Translations under genes and position numbers: made by a program
NCBI GenBank assembly: GCA_003562555.1
Contig: PWUO01000205.1
Location: 1-6,974, forward strand
Length of the DNA stretch: 6,974 bases
Direction: 5' to 3'
DNA from: Dehalococcoidia bacterium
GTDB lineage: Bacteria > Chloroflexota > Dehalococcoidia > GIF9 > AB-539-J10
Shown here: positions 1-6,718 of the stretch, piece after piece
How positions within the stretch are numbered: position 1 is the stretch's first letter
How the letters are laid out: the number at the start of each line of letters is the position of its first letter
The notes under the pieces: model-generated
What the model saw: only the letters and a program-made list of their open reading frames with translations
Database searches by the model: none
What the model was told of the DNA's origin: nothing

Positions 1-993
1 CATCTCAGGCTCGGGCGCACGCACGCCTTCGTCGTATCTCAGCGCGGCCTTGTAACACATCTCGCGTGCCATCGCGATCTGTGTGGCGCGCTCTGCAAGC
101 CTGAATTGCCAGTACTGCATGTCGCTCAGCGTACCACCGAACATCTCTCGCCTTTTCATAAAGTGTACGCACTCATCGAGTGCAGCCTGGGCCATCGCGA
201 CGCCGGACACGCCGATCACGATGCGGCCCCACGTCAGTGCTCCGAGGGCGATGCGCAACCCGTCGCCTACGTTCCCCACAAGGTTGGCTCCTGGGACTCG
301 CACGTCCTCCAGCCAGACGTCAGCAGTGAGCTGCACGCGATTCCCTGTCTTCCTGTCCGGAGGCCCAACCGTAACTCCTGCGGCGTCGAGGTCCACCACA
401 AGCATCGACATTGCGTCGCCGATGAGGCACAGCGTGGTCATGAAGTCGCCCACGGGCGCATTGGTGATGAAACGTTTGTGCCCGTTGAGCACATACCCAT
501 CGGCGTTCGCCACAGCGCGCGTCGACACGGTATCCACGCGAAGATCGCTGCCTGCTGCAGGTTCGGTGATGGCCATACAGGCAATGGACGAACCGGACAG
601 AAGTGGCACGAGATATTGCTCCCGCAGTTCGGGGGGTCCGTTCAGGAGGGCGGCACCGGGCAGGAGACAGTGATCGTCGTAGATTGCCGCAAGCCCATCA
701 CTGGCGTACGCGAGCTCCTCCATCGTCACGGTCGCCGCACACAGCGGATACTTCAGGCCGCGTCCGCCGCAATCCGATCCGAAGGGTACGCGGAACAATC
801 CGGCGTCCGCCATGCGAGAGAACAGATGCCCGGGGAACGATGCACTCTCCTCCACACAGGTATTCAGCTCGCCTGCAACGGGCATCACCTCGGCATCAAC
901 GAATTGACGCACCTCCATCCTGACGGAGCGGGATTCCCCGGGAAGCAGCCAGTCATGGTAGAGCGTGTCCTGCAATCGCACAGGTTGGTCCAT
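1..993 (-). CDS. Acyl-CoA dehydrogenase, N-terminal 331 residues (3' end off window)
   Basis: FAD-dependent dehydrogenase that introduces a 2,3 double bond into an acyl-CoA thioester and passes electrons to electron-transfer flavoprotein. Reading the minus strand from the ATG at 993-991 gives an uninterrupted frame to the window edge. An all-helical N-terminal domain covers about residues 20-135. The family signature AITEPAAGSD lies at 141-150 at the start of the middle beta domain, and KRFITNAP follows shortly after. The C-terminal helical domain begins with the FAD/dimer-contact motif RREMFGG at 281-287. The catalytic glutamate, normally near residue 370 in this fold, lies beyond the edge, so chain-length specificity and activity cannot be judged. 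The start is supported by GGAGG (minus strand, 1004-1000) 6 bases upstream. It is transcribed divergently from the next gene. Family call is very secure; the substrate is unknown. Confidence 0.95.
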   Translation of the reverse strand, partial: MDQPVRLQDTLYHDWLLPGESRSVRMEVRQFVDAEVMPVAGELNTCVEESASFPGHLFSRMADAGLFRVPFGSDCGGRGLKYPLCAATVTMEELAYASDGLAAIYDDHCLLPGAALLNGPPELREQYLVPLLSGSSIACMAITEPAAGSDLRVDTVSTRAVANADGYVLNGHKRFITNAPVGDFMTTLCLIGDAMSMLVVDLDAAGVTVGPPDRKTGNRVQLTADVWLEDVRVPGANLVGNVGDGLRIALGALTWGRIVIGVSGVAMAQAALDECVHFMKRREMFGGTLSDMQYWQFRLAERATQIAMAREMCYKAALRYDEGVRAPEPEM

Positions 994-1008
994 CTGCAGC
1001 CTCCAGCT

Positions 1009-1036
1009 TCGACACAAGGGCGAATTGGTGTACAAT
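1009..1036 (+). promoter_or_regulatory. Candidate sigma70-type promoter for the C_GCAxxG_C_C gene
   Basis: TCGACA (1009-1014, 5 of 6 to TTGACA) and TACAAT (1031-1036, 5 of 6 to TATAAT) are separated by 16 bases. Transcription would start near 1043 and give a leader of about 60 bases to the GTG start at 1104. It sits in the intergenic gap between divergent genes, where a promoter is expected. Confidence 0.5.
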
Positions 1037-1061
1037 AGCGTCACTCGTGGCTTCGGGTCAA
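1032..1061 (-). promoter_or_regulatory. Candidate sigma70-type promoter for the acyl-CoA dehydrogenase
   Basis: On the minus strand, TTGACC (complement of 1056-1061, 5 of 6 to consensus) is followed after 18 bases by TATTGT (complement of 1032-1037, 4 of 6). The predicted transcript would start near 1025, about 30 bases before the ATG at 993. The -10 overlaps the opposing promoter's -10. Motif match only. Confidence 0.4.
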
Positions 1062-1089
1062 TCTCGTGTCCCACCATGAATGCAGATTT

Positions 1090-1096
1090 GGAGGTG
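1090..1096 (+). promoter_or_regulatory. Ribosome binding site that favours the GTG start at 1104
   Basis: GGAGGTG lies 9 bases (counted from the end of GGAGG) before the GTG at 1104-1106. The alternative in-frame ATG at 1080 lies upstream of this site and has no Shine-Dalgarno sequence of its own, so the shorter reading is preferred. Confidence 0.65.
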
Positions 1097-1103
1097 TGTC
1101 TCC

Positions 1104-1625
1104 GTGACTACGGCGAACAGCAAGCAGGAACGAATAGACAGAGTCTCGACCAAGGCAGGCGACTATGAGGAGATGTCGGTCAACTGCGCGCAGGCCACTG
1201 TGGCTGCATTGCAGGAGGAGTTCGGATTCGAGGGCGGCAAGGAACTGCTTAAGGCTGCTACGTTCTTCCCCGGCGTCATGAGTCGGAAGGAAACCTGCGG
1301 CGCGCTTCTCGGCGGACTGATGGCGATGGGTCTGGCCTATGGTCGCGATAAGCTCTTCGATCCCGCGTGGAGTACTCCCGAGGCGAACGAAGAGATGTTC
1401 CGCTATCGCCAGAAGGTATGGCGTTACTGCGAGGCGTTCAAAGCCGAGTACGGCAGCACGATGTGCGGGGTCATTCGCCCCCTCATCATGGGACGAGACT
1501 ACGACACCATGGACCCCGAAGAACGGAGACAGTTCATCGAGGATGGTGGCAAGAAGAAGTGCCGCATTCCCCCCGAGGCCGCTGCACGAATCGCTGCCGA
1601 GATACTTCTCGAGGACGAAGCGTAA
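1104..1625 (+). CDS. C_GCAxxG_C_C family putative redox-active protein
   Basis: A 173-residue soluble protein starting at GTG, in a family defined by four invariant cysteines and a CGAxxG motif. Numbered from this start, C28 lies in NCAQA, C65 opens CGALLGG (65-71), C109 lies in YCEAF and C121 in MCGVI. A fifth cysteine, C153, follows a KKK run near the C-terminus. There is no signal peptide or membrane segment, so it is probably cytoplasmic. The family is presumed to act in redox or metal chemistry, because its cysteines resemble a cofactor or disulfide site, but no reaction is established. Family members are usually about 140 residues, so this one carries some extra length, mainly around 80-105 and at the C-terminus. 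It stands alone between a divergent acyl-CoA dehydrogenase and aspS. Family call is strong; function unknown. Confidence 0.85.
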   Translation: MTTANSKQERIDRVSTKAGDYEEMSVNCAQATVAALQEEFGFEGGKELLKAATFFPGVMSRKETCGALLGGLMAMGLAYGRDKLFDPAWSTPEANEEMFRYRQKVWRYCEAFKAEYGSTMCGVIRPLIMGRDYDTMDPEERRQFIEDGGKKKCRIPPEAAARIAAEILLEDEA

Positions 1626-1741
1626 CCTGGCGAATGCCAACCACTGGTCCGGAATTGCACCGTTCCTCTACAAAGGCATCGGCGCCGCTCCAGGCCAGCC
1701 AGATTGAGTAGGTTCCAACTCAGCCCGGGAGTGACAAGTCA

Positions 1742-3535
1742 TTGTTGAAGTCGCATAGCTGCGGAGATCTGCGCAGCACACATATCGGTACTCGTGTCAC
1801 GCTGGCCGGATGGATACATCGGCGGCGTGATCATGGAGGTGTCGCGTTCATCGACCTGCGTGACAGCACCGGCATCGTCCAGGTGGTGTTTGACCCCCAG
1901 CGCACCAACTGCAGCGAGGAACTGATGCACTCCCTCCGTGTTGAGTACGTGGTCCAGGTCGAGGGCGAAGTAGTTGCGCGGCCGGCGGGTACGGAGAATA
2001 CGAGGATTGATACGGGTGCAATCGAGGTGGTGGTGAACGATGCCATGGTGCTGAACGATTCACCCACGCCGCCGTTCTACATAAACGAAGACGTCGAGGT
2101 TGATGAGAACCTCACGCTGAAGTACCGCTACCTGTACCTGCGGCGTCCGCGCGTACAGGCGAATCTCGTTCTCCGGCACCGGATGGTGAAGGGCATACGC
2201 GACTTCCTCGACCGTGAGCGGTTTCTGGAGGTTGAGACGCCTATCCTGATCAAGAGCACGCCCGAGGGGGCGCGCGACTATCTTGTGCCGAGCCGGGTGA
2301 ATCCGGGCAAGTTCTATGCGCTGCCCCAGTCACCGCAACAACTCAAGCAGATACTCATGGTGGCCGGCATGGAGCGGTATTTTCAGATAGCTCGTTGCTT
2401 TCGCGACGAGGATCTTCGAGCTGACCGCCAGCCCGAGTTCACTCAGCTTGACCTTGAGATGAGTTTCGTGGACGAGGAAGACATCCTGCACCTGATGGAG
2501 CGGATGATGGTGGAGTTGATGGGAATCGTCCGTCCTGACGCCGTGTTCCCACAGCCATTTCCGCGACTATCGTACGTTGATGCCATGACCAGATACGGCA
2601 CTGACAAGCCCGATATGCGCTACGGTATGACGATCGTCGACATAGGTGATATCGCAGCCGCGACCGAGTTCGGCATCTTCCGCTCAGCACTGCAATCAGG
2701 AGGAATGGTGCGCGGCATCTGCGTCCCGGGATGTGCTGGTTACTCCAAGCACCAGTTGAACGACCTCATCAGCCGCGCAACAACCGCAGGGGCCAAGGGA
2801 CTGGTGACACTGTCGGTCGCCGACGCAGGAAATCCGGACGACGGCGTCAAGTCCGTGCTCGCGAGGCACGTAACGCCTGACCAGATGAAGGCGCTGCTTG
2901 CACGGTTCGGAGCGAGCGACGGTGACTTGCTGCTGATCGTTGCTGATGCTGAACAGGTGACGTGTAAGGTCCTGGACATTCTGCGCCGCGAGATGGCCAC
3001 CAGGCTGAAGCTCGCCGATCCCAATACCTTCAGCTACACGTTCGTGCTCGGTTTTCCGCTGTTCGATTGGAACGCGGAGGCCCAGCGTTGGGACTCCATG
3101 CACCACCCATTCACTGCTCCACCCGCCAATGATGTGGCGCTGCTTGACAGCGATCCGGGACGAGTGAGAGGCCGCCACTACGACCTTGTGTGCAATGGCA
3201 GTGAACTGGGAAGCGGATCGGTCAGAATACATCAGCGGTCACTGCAGCAGAAGGTTTTCTCAATGCTTGGCTACTCGCAGGACGCGATAGAGGAGAGATT
3301 CGGGTACTTTCTGCAGGCGCTTGAATATGGTGCGCCACCCCATGCCGGCATAGCGCTCGGAATCGACCGGATGGCGATGATTCTTGCAGGTCAGGAGACC
3401 ATACGTGAAGTCATCGCTTTTCCCAAGAATCAGAATGCAGTTGACCTGATGATGGATAGCCCATCTTCAGTCGACCCGGCTCAACTGGAGGAACTGAACC
3501 TGTCGCTCAAGCGACAACGAATAGACAGGATCTGA
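1742..3535 (+). CDS. aspS: Aspartyl-tRNA synthetase, probably non-discriminating (Asp/Asx)
   Basis: Class II synthetase of 597 residues, the usual length for the bacterial type, which charges tRNA with aspartate using ATP. The N-terminal OB-fold anticodon-binding domain (about 1-105) has GWIHRRRDHGG at 23-33. The catalytic core carries the aspartate/ATP segment ALPQSPQQLKQ (192-202), motif 2 FRDEDLRADRQPEF (219-232) and motif 3 GIALGIDR (536-543, with arginine 543). A GAD insertion domain occupies roughly 290-410. H31 and G83 match the residues (His31, Gly82 region) linked to relaxed Asp/Asn tRNA recognition in Pseudomonas aeruginosa AspRS. This suggests it also makes Asp-tRNA(Asn) for conversion by GatCAB. 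The start is TTG at 1742, giving the usual MLxxHxCG opening, with GGAG at 1728-1731. It is the first gene of the aspS-tig-clpP run, with 5 bases to tig. No convincing promoter was found in 1626-1741. Confidence 0.97.
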   Translation: MLKSHSCGDLRSTHIGTRVTLAGWIHRRRDHGGVAFIDLRDSTGIVQVVFDPQRTNCSEELMHSLRVEYVVQVEGEVVARPAGTENTRIDTGAIEVVVNDAMVLNDSPTPPFYINEDVEVDENLTLKYRYLYLRRPRVQANLVLRHRMVKGIRDFLDRERFLEVETPILIKSTPEGARDYLVPSRVNPGKFYALPQSPQQLKQILMVAGMERYFQIARCFRDEDLRADRQPEFTQLDLEMSFVDEEDILHLMERMMVELMGIVRPDAVFPQPFPRLSYVDAMTRYGTDKPDMRYGMTIVDIGDIAAATEFGIFRSALQSGGMVRGICVPGCAGYSKHQLNDLISRATTAGAKGLVTLSVADAGNPDDGVKSVLARHVTPDQMKALLARFGASDGDLLLIVADAEQVTCKVLDILRREMATRLKLADPNTFSYTFVLGFPLFDWNAEAQRWDSMHHPFTAPPANDVALLDSDPGRVRGRHYDLVCNGSELGSGSVRIHQRSLQQKVFSMLGYSQDAIEERFGYFLQALEYGAPPHAGIALGIDRMAMILAGQETIREVIAFPKNQNAVDLMMDSPSSVDPAQLEELNLSLKRQRIDRI

Positions 3536-3540
3536 GGTAT

Positions 3541-4872
3541 ATGAAGAGCACCGCGAAAACGATTGAACGTCGCCAGGTAGAACTGCGTATCGAAGTCGAG
3601 CCCGAAGAATTCGAGGCTGCCAAGGCGGAGGCATTCCGGAAGCTGTCCGCACGTGTGGAGATCCCCGGATTCCGGAAGGGCAAGGCTCCACGGCCACTTG
3701 TTGAGCAGCACGTCGGTAAGGAGGCCATCGCCGACGAAGCGATTGAACAGCTCTTTCCCGACATGTACGAGCAGGCGCTTGCCGAGCATGAGGTACACCC
3801 CATCATGATGCCACATGTACATCTTGAAGAGCGTGAGCCGCCAGCCTACATTGCCACCGTACCTCTTGCCCCCGAGGTGGACCTCGGTGACTACCGCTCA
3901 GTGCGCGTGACGCAGGAACAGGAAGCCGTCACAGACGAGCATGTGCAATCAGCAATCGACCGCATTCGGGAGAGTCAGGCGGCACTCGTTCCGGTCGAGC
4001 GTCCGCTGGAGTATGGCGACTTCGCGTTGCTCGACGTGCACGCCACCATAGATGATCAGACCATCCTCGATCACAAGGGAGTCAGCTACGAGTTGGTCGA
4101 GGGCGGCCAGATGCCTGTTCCGGGATTTGCCGAATCCATCGTGGGCATGGCTGGTGGCGAATCCCGAAACTTCACGCTGAAGATGCCCGAGGATTTCCGC
4201 ATCGCCGATCTTGCGGACAAGGACTGCATCTGTGATGTCACCGTGCAGCAGGTTCGCCATAAGGACCTGCCTGAACTCAGCGACGATATGGCGAAGAGTT
4301 TTGGATTTGACAGCCTTGATCTCCTCAAGGAGAGGGTGGGTTCTGACCTCGAATCGCGAGCTCGCGACGAGGCACGTACGAGGCTCATCCAATCCGCGCT
4401 TGAGACTATCGCCGCACAGGGCTCCGTGGATTTCCCCCCTGCCCTTGAGGACAGGGAGATCGATGACCTGCTGGCCGAAGAGGCACGGCGTTACGGTTAC
4501 AAGAGCGTCGAGGACTACCTGAAGATGACGCAAAGACCGCTGGAACAGATTCGCGAAGACCTGCGGCCGGTGGCCCATACGCGAATCGTAAACGGTCTTA
4601 TCCTGAGTCACCTGGCGGCTGCAGAGGCAATTGAAATCAGCGACACCGATGTGGATAATAGAGTCGAGGAACTGCTTACTCAGTCCCAGGATCAGGACAG
4701 GATGCGCGAGCTTCTCGCGGCACCGCATATGAGAGAGTCTATCGGCGAGCGTCTCCGCACAACCCGAACTCTTGACCGGCTGGTCGCCATCGTCACTGGA
4801 CAGTCGATCAGTGATGCTGAGACGAAGAGCCCTGATGAGCCTACTACGGCAGACGTATCGGAGGAAGAATGA
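3541..4872 (+). CDS. tig: Trigger factor, ribosome-associated chaperone and prolyl isomerase
   Basis: A 443-residue cytoplasmic chaperone that docks at the ribosomal exit tunnel and shields nascent chains. The N-terminal ribosome-binding domain (about 1-130) has the signature GFRKGKAP at 43-50, in the same numbering as the E. coli FRK 44-46 docking loop. The FKBP-type peptidyl-prolyl isomerase domain spans about 155-240, starting at GDF (159-161) and including the VPGF stretch at 193-196. It ends in the typical KDLPEL (241-246), where the C-terminal helical arms begin. The C-terminus is an acidic tail rich in D, E and T. All three domains are present and the length is normal. The gene follows aspS by 5 bases, with AGGA (3527-3530) 10 bases upstream of the ATG. 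Its stop overlaps the clpP start as ATGA, indicating one transcript and translational coupling. Confidence 0.97.
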   Translation: MKSTAKTIERRQVELRIEVEPEEFEAAKAEAFRKLSARVEIPGFRKGKAPRPLVEQHVGKEAIADEAIEQLFPDMYEQALAEHEVHPIMMPHVHLEEREPPAYIATVPLAPEVDLGDYRSVRVTQEQEAVTDEHVQSAIDRIRESQAALVPVERPLEYGDFALLDVHATIDDQTILDHKGVSYELVEGGQMPVPGFAESIVGMAGGESRNFTLKMPEDFRIADLADKDCICDVTVQQVRHKDLPELSDDMAKSFGFDSLDLLKERVGSDLESRARDEARTRLIQSALETIAAQGSVDFPPALEDREIDDLLAEEARRYGYKSVEDYLKMTQRPLEQIREDLRPVAHTRIVNGLILSHLAAAEAIEISDTDVDNRVEELLTQSQDQDRMRELLAAPHMRESIGERLRTTRTLDRLVAIVTGQSISDAETKSPDEPTTADVSEEE

Positions 4873-5483
4873 CAGCTAAGGATAACGTGTCACAGATCAT
4901 AATTCCCACAGTAACCGAAACCGGAGCGCGTGGTGAACGTGCGTACGATATATATTCCCTGCTGCTGCGCGAGCGAATTATCTTCCTCGGAACCCCAATT
5001 AATGATCAGGTGGCCAACCTGATCGTCGCGCAACTGCTGTATCTTGACCGGGAGGATCCCGATAAGGACATCAGCCTGTACATTCATTCACCGGGAGGTG
5101 TGATTAGCGCCGGGCTAGCCATCTACGATACGATGCAGTTGCTGCGAAGCCCGGTGTCGACCATCTGTGTCGGCCTGGCCGCCAGCATGGGCACTGTCCT
5201 GCTGTGTGCAGGCGCCAAAGGGAAGCGGTTTGCATTGCCCAACGCCACCATACATCTGCACCAGGCCATCGGTGGGGCGCAGGGTCAGGCGGCGGACATA
5301 GAGATCGCTGCCCGCGAGATTATGCGCCTGCAGGAGAAGATTCGGGACATACTTGCGGCCCACCCCGGACAGTCGATCGAGAAGATCTCCCACGACATCG
5401 ACCGAGATTTCTACCTCGACCCCACGCAGGCGAAAGAATATGGCCTGATTGACGAGATTCTGACGAAGCCGGAGAAGAAATGA
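4869..5483 (+). CDS. clpP: ATP-dependent Clp protease proteolytic subunit
   Basis: Serine protease of 204 residues that forms a barrel of two heptameric rings and degrades proteins fed by ClpX or ClpA/C-type AAA+ unfoldases. The catalytic triad is visible as S106 in LAASMGT, H131 in IHLHQAIGG and D180 in DRDFYL. The substrate-binding SPGG loop is at 74-77 and the C-terminal YGLIDEIL is typical. The short N-terminus and the [12 protein letters not shown] stretch fit the region that engages the unfoldase. One deviation is HQA in place of the common HQP after the catalytic histidine. Translation starts inside the tig stop (ATGA), with GGAGGAAG at 4860-4867. No clpX follows; instead a 55-codon membrane ORF overlaps the clpP stop. 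Identity is secure and the enzyme looks intact. Confidence 0.97.
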   Translation: MTAKDNVSQIIIPTVTETGARGERAYDIYSLLLRERIIFLGTPINDQVANLIVAQLLYLDREDPDKDISLYIHSPGGVISAGLAIYDTMQLLRSPVSTICVGLAASMGTVLLCAGAKGKRFALPNATIHLHQAIGGAQGQAADIEIAAREIMRLQEKIRDILAAHPGQSIEKISHDIDRDFYLDPTQAKEYGLIDEILTKPEKK

Positions 5484-5647
5484 GCCTTGTTCTTGCCCCC
5501 CTGGTTAATGTGACCCTTGCCGTGTCGGCCACGAACGAGCGGTTCTGGGGACTGGGGGAGGTCGGCCTGGGCGTCGTACTCTTCATCACCGTGTTCCTCG
5601 TTATCGTGGTGGGTTGGCTGTTGCACAACACAGGCCGTCGAGACTGA
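5480..5647 (+). CDS. Putative 55-residue single-pass membrane microprotein coupled to clpP
   Basis: The ATG at 5480 shares bases with the clpP stop codon (ATGA), the same arrangement as tig/clpP and etfB/etfA here. GGAG at 5471-5474 lies 5 bases before it. The product has a moderately hydrophobic N-terminal stretch (residues 3-17), a polar link with N19, E20, R21, and a strong hydrophobic segment at 28-48 (long enough for one membrane helix). It ends in the short basic tail HNTGRRD. The positive-inside rule would put the C-terminus in the cytoplasm. By my count 41 of the 54 codons after the start end in G or C, in keeping with coding bias. I recognise no family. A role tied to ClpP at the membrane is conceivable but only inferred from position. 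It could also be a chance frame, though overlap, ribosome site and codon use argue for a real gene. Confidence 0.65.
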   Translation: MSLVLAPLVNVTLAVSATNERFWGLGEVGLGVVLFITVFLVIVVGWLLHNTGRRD

Positions 5648-5700
5648 GTCAGTCGCCGCCTGATCCTCGGCCTGACCTCTACCATACCGTTGTGGCTGTG

Positions 5701-5709
5701 TGATATTAT
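5701..5709 (+). promoter_or_regulatory. Candidate extended -10 promoter for the etf operon
   Basis: TGATATTAT contains the extended -10 TG dinucleotide, one spacer base and TATTAT (5 of 6 to TATAAT). No good -35 is present at the proper distance, which extended -10 promoters tolerate. The predicted start near 5716 falls just before the inverted repeat at 5722 and gives a leader of about 190 bases to etfB. Confidence 0.4.
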
Positions 5710-5718
5710 GCGGATGAC

Positions 5719-5819
5719 CTCAACGGTGATACATGAGTCCCCGCAGGGAGTTACAGCTACTATCCACAATCGATTACCCTGCACCCGTGCAGACATGCCC
5801 GCTATCACCGTTCCTTGAG
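5719..5819 (+). promoter_or_regulatory. Inverted-repeat element in the etfB leader, possible structured RNA or operator pair
   Basis: AACGGTGATA (5722-5731) is the exact reverse complement of TATCACCGTT (5803-5812), enclosing 71 bases. Outer bases CTCAA (5719-5723) and TTGAG (5815-5819) also match if four bases bulge, and CATG at 5732 and 5794 could extend the stem. Inside, TCCC-CGCA-GGGA and CTGCA/TGCAG (5779-5792) could form small hairpins. As RNA this would be a multi-branched leader, as DNA a pair of operator half-sites. It matches no riboswitch class I know. A 10-base inverted repeat can arise by chance in a region this size, so confidence is limited. Confidence 0.35.
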
Positions 5820-5828
5820 TTCTCTGTT

Positions 5829-5842
5829 ACCGCACGTGCGGT
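5829..5842. promoter_or_regulatory. Perfect 14-base palindrome, possible operator
   Basis: ACCGCACGTGCGGT reads identically on both strands. It lies 66 bases upstream of the etfB start and downstream of the candidate promoter, where a repressor site could block transcription. CGGTGA occurs at its right edge (5839-5844) and also at 5724-5729, and inverted at 5805-5810, hinting at repeated half-sites. As RNA it would form only a 5-bp hairpin with an ACGT loop and no U-tract, so it is not a terminator. Confidence 0.4.
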
Positions 5843-5896
5843 GAAAGGAGGCCCCGGGAAGGAACCTCACAGAGCAGAACCCCCAATACTCATTAC

Positions 5897-5903
5897 GGAG
5901 GAA
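5897..5903 (+). promoter_or_regulatory. Ribosome binding site that fixes the TTG start of etfB
   Basis: GGAGGAA lies with its GGAGG core 7 bases before the TTG at 5909. No ATG or GTG in the etfB frame lies nearby upstream, so the TTG is the likely initiation codon and gives the expected short N-terminus of EtfB. Confidence 0.75.
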
Positions 5904-5908
5904 CCTCA

Positions 5909-6718
5909 TTGATCGACATCATAGTACCCATTAAACAAGTGCCCGACATGGAGCGCGTCAAGTTCGACACCGAAGCGGGGCGAATCGACCGGAGCTCGGC
6001 GTCCGGTGAGATCAATCCGTTCGACCTGAACGCACTTGAGGCCGCGGTACAACTGAAAGAGAAACTCGGTGGCACAGTCACCACTATCAGCATGGGACCA
6101 CCCCAGGCCGAGACATCGGTCAGGGACAGTCTTGCAAGGGGGGCGGACCGTGGCATCCTGCTGGTGGGCAAAGAGTTCGCGGGAGCAGACACCTGGGCTA
6201 CATCGTACGCCCTCGCTGCTGCCATCAAGAAGATAGGAAAGTGGGACCTTATCATCTGTGGAGAGAAGACAGTAGACGGCGATACCGGCCAGGTGGGGCC
6301 GGAGATCGCCGAGTGGCTTGCCATTCCGCACATCGCGTATGTGTCGGAAGTACGTGAGTCCAGCGACACCGGTATTACAGTGGTGTGCGAGATGGAGGCC
6401 GATCACTATGGGATCGAATCGCCATTGCCGACGCTGCTGACCGTGACGAAGGACATCAACGTACCGCGCCTTCCCAGTTTTGCCGATAAGATGAAGGCGC
6501 GCAAGGCTGAGATCGAACAGTGGGGAGCGTCAGACCTCTCCGAATTCGCGGAGGTCGCGAACCTCGGTCTCAAGGGATCTCCCACCAGGCTCAACAAGGT
6601 CGTCATTCCTTCCGAGGAGGGCAGGAAGGGAGAAGTATTCCGTGGCAGTCCCGAGGATGCCACCAAGAAAGTCGCCGATGCCCTTCAGGCACTCGGCATG
6701 CTTGGGAGTGCGAAATGA
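5909..6718 (+). CDS. etfB: Electron-transfer flavoprotein beta subunit
   Basis: A 269-residue subunit of the soluble heterodimer that carries electrons from flavin dehydrogenases to the quinone pool or other acceptors. The opening IVPIKQVPD is typical, as is the nucleotide-binding stretch TVDGDTGQVGPEIAEWL at 121-137. The C-terminal arm that wraps the alpha subunit runs from about residue 190 on. The GDTxQVGP form is that of group 2 ETFs (FixA and bifurcating EtfB), unlike the DxNQTGQ form of the mitochondrial type, where AMP is bound. This leaves open a second FAD and electron bifurcation, but the motif alone does not prove it. Translation starts at TTG. The stop overlaps the etfA start as ATGA. 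The acyl-CoA dehydrogenase at the left end is a plausible electron donor. Confidence 0.95.
   Translation: MIDIIVPIKQVPDMERVKFDTEAGRIDRSSASGEINPFDLNALEAAVQLKEKLGGTVTTISMGPPQAETSVRDSLARGADRGILLVGKEFAGADTWATSYALAAAIKKIGKWDLIICGEKTVDGDTGQVGPEIAEWLAIPHIAYVSEVRESSDTGITVVCEMEADHYGIESPLPTLLTVTKDINVPRLPSFADKMKARKAEIEQWGASDLSEFAEVANLGLKGSPTRLNKVVIPSEEGRKGEVFRGSPEDATKKVADALQALGMLGSAK

Noticed and set aside
106..1038. Long open frames on the plus strand opposite the acyl-CoA dehydrogenase.
   Set aside because: They match no family and mirror the G/C-biased codon structure of the clearly recognisable minus-strand gene.
1076..1168. Possible 30-codon leader peptide starting at ATG 1076.
   Set aside because: No ribosome binding site before it, and it overlaps the C_GCAxxG_C_C gene out of frame.
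1655..1674. TTGCAC and TACAAA as a promoter for aspS.
   Set aside because: The spacing is 8 bases, far too short for a sigma70 promoter.
1703..1724. Weak hairpin TGAGT/ACTCA before aspS, considered as a terminator of the upstream gene.
   Set aside because: The stem is only 5 bp with an 8-base loop and no T-tract follows; too weak to call.
3949..4728. A 259-codon open frame on the minus strand within tig.
   Set aside because: It lies fully inside an intact trigger factor gene, has no recognisable domain, and is the usual antisense artefact of G/C-rich coding sequence.
5642..5654. Palindrome GACTGAGTCAGTC across the microprotein stop codon.
   Set aside because: Short, with only a 4-bp RNA stem, and without repeats elsewhere in the window; likely chance.
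5631..5674. CAGGCCG/CGGCCTG inverted repeat (5631-5637, 5668-5674) around the microprotein stop, considered as an operon terminator.
   Set aside because: The 7-bp stem encloses 30 bases and no T-run follows, so it lacks the form of an intrinsic terminator; it also overlaps coding sequence.
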